Assembly (NCBI GenBank): GCA_009741485.1
Contig: CM019220.1
Coordinates: 31,192,185 to 31,256,184, forward strand
Length of the DNA: 64,000 nt
Source of the DNA: Malurus cyaneus samueli
Lineage: Eukaryota > Chordata > Aves > Passeriformes > Maluridae
Reading direction: 5' to 3'
The position numbers and the translations under genes are program-made. Below are positions 49,930 through 61,200 of this stretch, piece after piece; positions within the stretch are counted from its first letter, which is position 1; each line of letters starts with the position of its first letter. The notes below the pieces were generated by a model. It did not search any database, was not told the origin of the DNA, and worked only from the letters and a program-made list of their open reading frames with translations.

Positions 49930-49932
<3 letters not shown>
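47887..49932. other. Non-genic AT-rich sequence, no gene recognised
   Basis: No gene or interspersed repeat is recognisable. The last 200 bp before the A43 run (about 49730-49932) are somewhat GC-richer. They have an AATAAA at about 49753, roughly 180 bp before the run, which is too far for a normal polyadenylation signal. Confidence 0.65.

Positions 49933-49975
<43 letters not shown>
49933..49975. repeat. A43 homopolymer
   Basis: Forty-three uninterrupted As follow CTAGCAGTAT and precede GAGGTTTTTC. It is the longest homopolymer in the window. Avian CR1 elements do not end in poly(A), so this is not a CR1 tail. It may be an expanded homopolymer, or the tail of a young processed pseudogene whose body I do not recognise. 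Confidence 0.95.
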
Positions 49976-49979
<4 letters not shown>

Positions 49980-52176
49980 TTTTTCTTCTAGGCTCATCAT
50001 CACATTTTCAATGCTTAGAGGGAAATGCTCCTTTCTGCAGTAGCCTGTATTTATTCAGTGGATTACTGCACATTGGGAAATGATGGGGTGTTGTATTTTA
50101 TTTTTCAACTGAGTTACCATATCTTGGCCAAACTTCCATAGGCTAAGCAAGGCATTCCTGTAGGTGATGTCTGACAGCAGAAGTGGTGAACGTAGAGCGG
50201 TGGTACTTAAATAGTTTATAATCAACTTTTGAAGTGCCTAAACAAAGCAGAATTCTAATAAGGAAAAAGGCATTAAGAAATCATTCCCATTTTTGTTATA
50301 GTTTATTGTAGTTTACATCCTTGAAAGCTTTTCAGCTATGAAGCAGAAGAGCTCTGCTGTTATAATCATATCTAAAAAAAAAAAAAAGCCACACATTGTA
50401 GTTTATTTAATATACACATATTGTTCTGCTCTCCACATAGAGAATTCCTGCAGGTTTTGGACTTAAGGTTAACTTTTCCTTTTTTTATATAACATTTAAT
50501 CTACTCTTCTTCAGCTTCTAAACCCACTGCCATTTCTTTTCACCAATTAAATCTGACTGTTTCAGTGTGTAAGGAACAAATGTGAAAACCCACTGACAGC
50601 CACAGTAGCAATTTCATTCATGGCATATAAGCCCAGAGGGTGAGTGTCAGGAAGCCAGCAATCTGTTAAATGCTTTATCCATGTTATGCACAATATATTT
50701 CTCATTAGTTATGTTTTTCATGTTCTGATTTAAGAGAGTCCATTATTTTGTGAAGTCTAATTTGACTTGCTACATAGAAATGTGATGGTTGAATAGATAC
50801 TTTTCTGTCTTGTCTTGGGTTGTTACAAGGGTTGTTAGTCCTTTTGCTTCAGGGCAAAACAGATCACCTCAGAGATCAGAAAGAAATTGCTTTCCATGGT
50901 GAAGCAATACTCAGTGTAATAGTTGGTGTAATAAAAGGGATTAATTTTCCAGTATTTTGTGCTGGGGTTAGACATGGGTAGGCTCCTTCACTCTGCATCA
51001 ATCTCTCTTGTGGCAGATATGAAAGGAGTGATTTGGTATATAAAACCTTTCCTCCAAAGCCTTCGGTATTAACCACCACCAGAATTAAGGTACCAGCCTA
51101 AATGGACTCCTGAGCAAATTCAGAGCAACATTGCTGCTTCTGCAACCAATAACTGCAGATAAAAGGATCCTGTAGGCCTGACCTTCCCTACAGTCTTGCA
51201 CATTACAAAGAACTTGTACTTGCTCAAGGTGTTGCAAGGTGATGTCACTATTTCACACTGGTATGAGTCCCTTTGAATGGTGGAAGGTACTGCAAATGCA
51301 AATGTCATATTTCTGGGTAAGCACTATACTCCAGAAGCAGACTGCAAGGCATGGGTATCTCCTGTATCTGCTGAATGGATCACTTCTGTCCTTTTTAATC
51401 TGGATGAGTGACAGATTAGTATGAAGTGTTATCAAGTCCACTAAGCACGAAACATCTTAGCCCTTTATCTGCATTGATGAGTGACAAAATCATGTATACA
51501 GAACCAATATATCATGTTTATTGTTTTTTAATATATTGCAGTTCCACTATTTTAACTTGGTTGAACCCTTAGCTGTTTTTCATAGAAGGGTTTTTTGGTG
51601 ATTGGATCCCAACACCTTTTTTTCTGCAATGCTTGAAGATTTGACAGCTTTTATGCTGGTATACATTAAAGAAAGATATACCTCATGTTTCACACACTTG
51701 GGTCTGACTGAAGGTTTTTATGAGTTTGGTCTTATACAGAGATGGGTCTGAATGGTGAATGTTTGTCACCTACTTAAATGAGCTATAACATATTTTGGTC
51801 TGGCACATTATTTCAGCAGGTTCATGTCACTCATGCAGGCATAAAAAGGCAGCCATTACTGCACAGGAACACTTCTCAAATATATTGAAACACCTGCCTG
51901 CAGTTACCACACCAAACAGGTTCCTGTCTTTAGCAGCACAAAAAGCTCTGGTTACAAGGATCCAAATAAATGGCAGAACTGATAAAAAAAGCAGTTGGGA
52001 TTCAAGAGTTCAGTTTTGCTTCTACCCATTGTACCAAAGCCCTTCAGCCACATTTACACAGTGCTTTCTCTTCCATACTGGTTGTCTGTGAAAGAATTTT
52101 GTGGTTATAGCGTGCTATAATTGGCTGTGGTAGCATTCTGCAGAAAAACAGAGATTTGAACCAGCCCCGGGGTACA
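49976..52176. other. Non-genic AT-rich sequence, no gene recognised
   Basis: No gene or named repeat is recognisable. An A13 run lies at 50374-50386. Overlapping 60-codon frames on both strands around 51120-51440 are typical chance frames. Confidence 0.65.
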
Positions 52177-52220
52177 CATATCAGAAAAACCCATATCAGA
52201 AAAACCCATATCAGAAAAAC
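52177..52220. repeat. 15-bp tandem repeat, almost three copies
   Basis: The unit CATATCAGAAAAACC occurs at 52177-52191 and 52192-52206, and lacks only its last base at 52207-52220. Copies are identical. A related CAGAAAAACAG lies upstream at 52141. A frame reads through it on the minus strand with a repeating five-residue pattern, which the 15-bp period explains. Confidence 0.95.
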
Positions 52221-55200
52221 AGTGGACAAGATAAAAGAAAGTATTGATAATGCAAGCCTAAGGGAATTATTCCATAAGGGCTAGCTAGGGACTGTAATGT
52301 AATGTTTTTTTTCTTAGAGATCCCATTTTGTGATATTCTAGGCAGAGCTGGATGACCAAATCTCTCTACTGGAGTAGAAGAAAAAACTCATTTACAAAGT
52401 GGATGATAGTCCCTCACAGAAGCTGGCTATGAAAGTGTCATAAGGCTTTTTCACCTAAAAAAAGAGTTTTTTAATGGTTATAAATAAAGATCACCTCCTG
52501 GCACTCGTGCAGGTGGCTCATGAAACAGGATGCCAAGCTCAGTGTGCTGTAGCCACAGCCTAGACCACATATTCTTGTCTTGCTTCTATTTCCACATCTT
52601 GAAAAGTTCCTTGCACTCACCCAATCTAACCCACTCTGCTTTGAGACACAAGCTGCCATTTAGATCTCATTAATTAGCAGGCAAGCAGAAAGGAAAGAAA
52701 GTGTGACCTTTCTGTGGCCCAATTCTCCAGCTGCAGTTCAACAAGAGCCAGTGAAGTGCCGTGCAATTAATAAGAGTGCAGAAAGAAGTAAAGGTCTCAT
52801 TTTATGGTCGAAGAGATTAATTTCACAGAAAGGGACTCTGTAATTTTAGAAGCAGCTAATATGCATGCTATAGCACAGGTACTTAATTGAGCCATTCCCC
52901 ATGTTTTACCAGTATATTAAGAGAAGAACATATTTTAAAGTGTTTTCTTTTGCTTTATGTTTCTGTGTGGTTAGTCATCAAATCTGAAATTACATCTAGG
53001 CCTAATTGGATGTTCACAGCTCCTCAAAGCAGCCATTCCTTGAATTGTCCATGTTAGGTTTTTTTGTTGTTGGAGACCAGTTTAAATGAAGCATTTCTCC
53101 CTGTGGTTTGGTGTTAAGGCATGTCCAAAGGGGAAGGCAGCTTATGTTTACCACCCAGTAGTGTTCTCAGCTAATATCACAAATATTTAAAACTTCTTCC
53201 ATATTATACACCTTAATGAGACCATGAAAATGTTTTTATTTCAGGATTTTGTCTTCATATTAATGGTCTCTCTGCTCCCAGTCACAAGGAAAGCAAACAA
53301 AATGGGCCATTAATATTGGGTTGACAGACAGAAGCTATTTAGATCAGTTTCCTTTTATGAATAGGAATATGCCAAAAGAGCTAAACATTCAAGGATGTGT
53401 TGATGGTATTGGGCCATGCAGCATGAATGTCAAGAGAAATGTGTCTTTAATTTCCTCTTTTCATTTTAATGGAGTTTTAGGCAATGAGCAGGCAGGAGAT
53501 AACCCCAAAGCCTTGGCTTCTCTCTTTAGTAGCTGGAGAAAAAGGCAAAGGAAGAAGCAGAAGAAACAGCACAGATGCACCTGTCAGCAATGAGAAAACA
53601 ATTATATGAAATAGTTCCTTTTTATTCTGACCTGCATAACGGGACAACGGTGTAATCATTTTTGTGAGCACTTCCAATCCTAAATATTGTGGTCCAGCAG
53701 GCAGAGTTACCATGAATACCATGCACATGCTTTTAAACTTGTGCCAGCAGAATTTCATTGCTCCAAATGTTCACAGAAGTAAATTCAAAGGGGTGGAGTA
53801 AAACCACTTAGAAGTCCAAACGTATTTATTGGGAATACATTAGATGGCTCATCTGTCTCAGCTGGCAGTACCACAGGCTCATAATATTTATGGAGACCTA
53901 CAATATAATAAACAATTCCCTCCAGCACCACCATTTTCATTTGCAGCTTTGTGGTTATAAAATCTGTTCCAGCAAAGCAGAGAGGATTTGCAAATGCAGT
54001 CAGCCCTAACCCAGCACAGCCTTTATCTGCTCGTGTGGGTCTCTATGCAGTTCCAGTGTTCTACTGCCATCAGCTACACAGAACTGAGCCTCCAATAATA
54101 CAGCTTTGGCAGCCCATAAAGCATCTCCAGAGACAGCCTTTTACTTCAGTAGCATAGGAAATACTTTTAAAACAGTTTTTATGTCTATATCTAGCAATAG
54201 CAAGCAACAGAAAAAACACAATAGACAGTTGTCTACAGAGAATTTCAATTAATTCAGAGGGTTTTTTAAAAATTAAATTCTTCTTAAACTTGGTGTTTGC
54301 TCCAGAATAACTTTCACTGATCAAAGTAGTGGCAAACTAGATTTAGAGGTCAGCAGCATATGTCAAAAGAGAGAGAGGAAGGGGAATAAATGTGTTTTTG
54401 TTATGCACACGCGCTGTTCAATACACATGCACACATTGTTGGCATGGGTCAGGGTTTAATCAAGTCTGTAACTTTACTAAGATAATTTATAGATATCTGA
54501 ACACACACCATTTGGGAGAACAACCACAACTGGAACCAAAATGTGGTGGCATTTGCAGATCATCTTATGATATTACGGTATCTCTGAATGTGCACTCCTG
54601 TTGGGTGTTCACACACTCTGCACTAAACTGCTGCTGGATCTGGAGAGGGGAATATGATTTTCTCCAAAGCAACACAGAGGTGTTTTGGAAATGTACATTT
54701 GATAAATTGTTATTTCCCTTCTGCTGCCAGAACTAAAAATGTGGGTGATGCTTCTTCCTTTTACCTCTAGTGCATGATAGTCTTGTAATATTTGTGCTTT
54801 GTATTAAAATTTTTATTAATGTAGACTGATGGGAAGTAACTTGTAATTAATTTACTGTAAGAGGTAGAACATTGGTTTTCTGAACTACTTTTGATTCATT
54901 TACTGCTTGAATTCTATGTCCTCTGCATCTGTTTAAAGTTACAGTTGTAATTAGAGGAATAAGATGAAAGCTGATAATAGTAATTTTTTTACTTTATGGT
55001 TTCCATTATATTTACATTCCAGCAATTATCTGTCACCCTTCTAAGCACACTTGCTGTGTAACCAGGCATTTTTTTATCATATCATTATTCCATTTCCACC
55101 TATACAGATCTGCATGCACAGAACAATCAGCAGGCTCCATTAACCTGCAACAAAATCCCTGATATATTTTTTCGATCCACATCCTTTGTTTTCCCTCTGC

Positions 55201-58200
55201 TCCCAACAACTGTGTTGTTTGACTTCTTACACAGTCATAAACATAATTCTCCCTGCACTCATCTCATTGTGCTGCAGTTAAAAAGGACAGTTGGGTGTTA
55301 ACAATCCTGATGCAGCAGATGAAACACAGAAGTGTTTTGAGGGGGGAAAAAAAGAACAGAAAACCAAATCACTTACGATTATTTTAAAAGGAACATGAGG
55401 CTGTCATCTGCTTTCATGTGTTTTCCAAAAAACAACTCAATAATCTGCCCAAAATCATCTAAATTTTATTCATTCTAGTTTAGCAGCTATATTATTTCTG
55501 ATAGCAATTGGAAATTCATGTGTCTGAAAAGCAAGTGTCTAAGCTTTTATTTTGAGATGTAATATGCCATAATATTATGAAAAATGAACAAGGCATGCCT
55601 GATTGGTTAAAAAGTGTTCATTTATGTAAAAGTGTTCAGCAGGCTGAGTATTATGTGGGAAATGCCAGCATTCTAAACTTGAGAATGTCATGAGACATTT
55701 TAATACAGCAATGTATCATGGAATAATGTTTCATTAAAAGAGACATTTGGAAACATTAGACAAAGTACAATTACGCAAAATGAATTCTTTTACAATGTAG
55801 TTCCAACACAAATATTCATCTCAGTACTTTACAGCAAAATGGAAATCACAGGTGAAGGCAAAGCTGCCTACACCACAATCCACAGCTGGTTCCTCTTATG
55901 TTTCTATATTGCACATTATATCAAGAAAACAATAAACAGGGATTTTTGAAATGCAGCACTGTTTAAAGTGTCCTGTTTTGAATTTACTTTAATTCCATGA
56001 AAATGTATGGCACCTCATTATTGAAACACGGCATTTTTTCCTCTTTATCCTATTAGTACTTCTCTTTTTCACATTTTCTGTGCTCTGGAGAAAATATTGC
56101 TGTCACTTGCAGCGACATTTGCTTTTCATCTCACTGCTTTTCAATAGCTTTCAAGTCTCTAAGTGGTATCCAATTTATTTGTATTCCAATGCTCCTTGTG
56201 TGGAGCATACCTTTCTGTCAGCCGAGCACAAGCTTTAGGTGGCTTGTATTTGGAAGCTGAGGTATAAACGAGAAGTAATTTCCTCTCACAAATAATTTCT
56301 ACTCATTTGCTATAGACCATTATTGCTCCAATTCATTCAGCAGAACCGTTTATTTCCTTCTGAGTAGAGTTGGGATTGGCTCAGTTCTTTGGATTTGTGT
56401 GGAGCCCCTATGCTAAATGTGAAAGTCTCTGTATCCCAAAGATAATGGAAGCAATTATATTTTTTAATCTCTTCCAATATTTAAGTTTTCTTTGGTGTTC
56501 AAAATGGTTCTTCTGCAACACCTTGCTAATGGGTTTATAACTTCCCTACCAGGGTCTAAATTTGCCGTCAAGTGAGCTTTTAAAGAGATAAGAATTTATT
56601 TTCATACATGCTTTTTCTACCTATCTAAGCTTCTGCTGCCATTATAGCTTACTGTTGATCAAAATAGCAGCAGTCAGCAGTCATTTGTCATTTTTAGTGC
56701 CTTCACCATTTTTGTGGTGTCAACAGCTTTTTATGTGCATGGCTTTGTATGTTTATTACAACAGGGTAAGATGTTTGTTTGCAGAATCAGAATGCTCTGC
56801 ATAGTTTCATCAATAAACCTATTTTTAGTCTTTTAAACACATAGGTATGGAGTGGTTCAGAGATAATGTATGAACCACAACTAAAAGAAACAAGACAGAT
56901 AGGGGAAGCTCATGGTCTTTGATCTCACAGGGATTTATTTTCCTTTGGGATGTTTATTGCAATATTTGAAGCTTTAATGGCAGTCACAATAGTGTACAAT
57001 GCCACTGTTACTGCTTTTCAGGGTGTGTATAGTTAATCATTGACATTTAAACAATTGTCAAATGGCCCTCTTCACTGTAAAGTGTAGTTCTTTAGAATCC
57101 AAATTTGGGAATATGCAAGCTTTCTACTCTCATAGTAATTCATTGCCAAAAATAATGGAATCCAGATTGTTTGGTTAAGATCTTAACAATTTTTAAATAT
57201 GTATTTCAGATTTAGTAGCATAACAAAATAAAAGAGAGCATTGAAATATGTTCTGTGTAATTTTATTTATGCCTGATTTGTTTTAATATTTACAGATTTC
57301 TATCAGTGGGATGTAACTAGGTCCCATACATCTAATCTTTGCCAGATATTTAAAGGTGTAAATCACAATGTGAACCAATTGTTTCTCATAATTGTTTTAT
57401 TAAATCCTTCACTAAAGATCCTGACACAGTACAAACAAGTATTGTCCATTACCACTTCTGAATTATAATAAAGGATTTTTTTTTTGAAGGGTTAGTCATG
57501 TTTGGGTGTAAATTACGATTGATACATTTTGTTTTATGGGATTTTTTTCCCAAAACCTACTATTCTTAGGCATCTTCTTACATAAAAAAGCCTCACCTTT
57601 AATATCCTCTGAAGGTAGGCTTTTGCTTCATAATTGGTTGTACAAAGCCAGTCAATGAACATCTGAGAAAACTAAATATTTATTATTCATGGAGGCCATA
57701 ACTTGGACATATATGAGGGGAAGACAGAGAAATTATGTAGCTGCCAGCACACCCAACATTCCTTTATTCTGCCTAACTCAACAACCAATAAAAACCATTG
57801 ATACCAGAACACTGCAGTCTCCAGTGAAGCTGTATTCATCTTGGGAAATCTTCTTGAGACACCTGGGACTCCTGGTATCCCAACCAGCTTGTTCTTCATT
57901 TTATCCCCATGTCTTCTGTAACTGGAGCTCTGAGATATTCCAAGTCTGTTTATGTCTTGCTGCATAAAGAAAATCCTATTTTTTCAGAAAAACAATACAT
58001 GGAGTGACTGCTCTGGGGAGATGCAGTTTTGCTTTGATTGGTACATCCTGATGCCAAGAGTCTGTGTAGCACGAGGGTTGCCCAGACTTTGTTCATCATT
58101 TAGACTTATCCAAAACTACTAAAGGAGAGAAAACATAATGAAATGGATCCTTGCATTGTAGCACAATCTCAGTCAGGCTTGGAAAGCACAAAGTTATGAA

Positions 58201-61200
58201 GGCAGGCAGTAGACAAACTGTTGGCAAAGTTCATGACTTTCTCCAAGGCGTGATGGCATCAGCTGAAATCTTGCAGCAGATACTGATGATCTTTGTTTCG
58301 ATGCAAACAAAAGTAAACAAAGATGCTGACTGACAGAAAGGGAAGAGGGAGCGGAATAAAAAACACCAATGGTATAAGAATTTTGTCAGTAACTTACAGG
58401 AAGTCAAACCAAGTAATATCATCTTCATTAATAATCATGAGAGACTTACAGGCTATTTATCTCCCTCAGCTTTCCTGACAATACCATAAAATAAATCCTG
58501 AGCATTTTTTTTTAAAAAAATAACGTAAAATGCATTCTCCTTTCCTATTTCTTAATGCCTTTCTTTTTTTATTGCACTCACGGTAATCATTAGGAGCACA
58601 AAGATGTCAAGAGAGCATGTCATGCCTCCAGCAGGCACTTGAGCAAAATTATGTTGGCAGCGAGCTTCCAGTTTCCCTGGTCACCTTTCATAGATTTACA
58701 TGCTGGTTTAATAAGAATGAACAATGGGCTGTTTGTCAACTGGGAGAGATAACCTCTGAATGCTTAGTTTTTGCTTTAAAGTATAGGCAGAAGAACAGTT
58801 TCTTGTATTCTTGTAAAGTGAAGGACAGGCAGTCTGAAAAGGAGCACAGTAGAACAGAGAAACTGGGGAGAAGAAGATGTACCCTTGAATCACCTTAGAA
58901 AGCTGTAAATATTTGGTGAGGAGTGGGATGATAGTAGAGTGGTCATATTAATACAACTTTGGCTTCCACTTCTGTGTTGAGGTGAGTACAAGAAGAACAG
59001 AAGGTTATTCTCTTAGGAACTGGCTCCTGATTGTTTTTACATCCAGCTGGCATGAGTGGGAATTCCAGCATTCTGCTCTAGAACACTGCTTTTATATTTC
59101 TGAAAGGACAGAGCTCCAGGCTGGCTGCGCAATTTTCAGAGAGGTGCAGGACTTTAGTCTTGATAAGGTCCTTTTGCGAGTTCAATAACAAGCTGTATGT
59201 ATAGACATATAGAAATTTAAAATTAGGGCATTAGTCTTTCACAATAACCAATCTCATTTAAAAAAATATAGTTCTTGAACTTGTCAGAAGGCTTTTGTCA
59301 GTAACTGAAATTTGTCAACTAACTTGAAATATGTTCCAGTGTAGCTCAAAAACACGAAAGTCTTACTTCTACTACTACTTCTTGACCTAGTTACTAGATG
59401 AAATTAAAAAGATGTGAAAGATACATGGAATGAGGGGAATTTAAAGTGAAGGATGGGATATCTTTGAAATAAGCAAAATAATAGGTGGGCTAGTATTTAT
59501 GTGCTGGAAATTTTCATTTGCTTCATTTTGGTCCCCTGCAGATGAAGTTAGACTCAAATTCCCCTGATATCATCTGAACTTCTATATCACTGCACAACCT
59601 ATTTCTCACTCTAGTAAGGCTTAGCTTTAACTTCCCCCTCCCAAAAGACCTGAGCTGCATAAAAGCCTGAAAATTGGAGAGGTCTAGAAATTGAGAATTT
59701 TTGCATTTGTTCAAGTCTCCCTTAGGCACTCTATCAATTGCATGTTCAGAATAAGAAATTTGTAAAATACAGAAACTCAGTTGGCATTTTTCCTTACGTG
59801 CTACTGGACAGTTTCTGTTTATGCACAGTAGGTACATAACATATTCCTATGACATATGGCCACAGCTAAACAAAAGTTTGGTGGTCATTCAATCCTTGCA
59901 CAAGTAGGTTCTGTACTTGTTCTGTCAATGACTCAGGCAAGAAATCCAGAACTCTCAATTCCTAGCCCAGCATCTGTAGACTGACAGAATTTTCCATTAT
60001 TGTAACTCTTACTTCTACAGAGACTGAGGTTTTTTCCTTACTCCTTGCATAATTCTTGCTAGTTTTCAAACAAAAATTAAGACATGAACAAGCATTAAGA
60101 CATGACCCAAATCTGCATCACTTGGCACATACTAAAAAAGTTCATCAGAACAAGGAGTTTTTCTGTGAAAGATGATTCATTCGATAGCTCTCTGTATTTT
60201 TACTGTGGGTGCAGTGTTTAATATCTTATGACCAAATGCTGAAGTACTTTGCTCTTTTTTTTTTTTTCCTGAGCAGACTTCTCACTGATTTTAACAATAG
60301 TAGTTTTCTCAGAACTTGCCCTTAAGTCTAGACACATACCTATTATTAGAACAGATTGCCTATAGTCTGTCTGGCTCTGAATGCACTCCCTCTGTTGTTC
60401 TGTCTTAGCTAAGAGAGTTGGGGGGGTTTGTTTTGTTTGTGCATTCAGATCTGACCACTGCATAATGGCTTTAAGCCCTCAAGTTTTAGGAAAATTTTAA
60501 TTGGGAGATTTTTCTTCTTATTGCTAATTTATCCCCCAGAGTCTTATTAGGGTGGCTTTGTTGTTCCTGCCTGTAAACAGCATCCCTGAACTGAGTCCAG
60601 CCCTCCAAGTGTGGCACTCAGCTGCTGCTGCAATAAACGAGGCTGCCTCTGAAAAAACCCGAGTTTGGTTGAACTTAAAAGATCATTTTGCCACATTTAA
60701 TGCAGAGGCTTTTTCAGATATAAATTGTTACCTACTGGGAAAACACATTGTGCAGCAGTCTTGAGGCTCCTTGTTATTTTTTTCCTTGTAGACACATTTA
60801 GGAGTATCAGTCATTGGTCATAAAGGGATGCCATTGCAAGAAGCATGCTGCCTATTAAAATTCCATTATGCAGGTATGAAACAAAGTTCTCTTAAAGTGT
60901 ATACAGAGGTTATGCTGCTTTCTACATTGCCCAGAATCCAGTCCTTGAATCTGAAGAAGGAACTTGAATCTTGGGGAGATCATAGCCTTCACCCCACCTC
61001 TCTTCTGGACTGGAAGCAAAGAGACTTCCAGTCCTGGTAACATCCCTTGTTCCTTTGACAGGCGTAAATTTCTCTCTAAATGGGAAAAGAAAGCCTAGAT
61101 TTGTTTTCCATTAGCCAGAAGTCTGGAGAGGAGACATCCATGCCAGGCCCTGTGCCTGTGTGAGGCATCCAGCACAGCACAAAAAGCATCAGCTCTGTCT

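Noticed and set aside
57687..57967. Mirrored 92-codon open frames on both strands
   Set aside because: Overlapping open frames on opposite strands share the same stop-poor stretch. Neither has a recognisable domain, a conserved splice context or a credible start.
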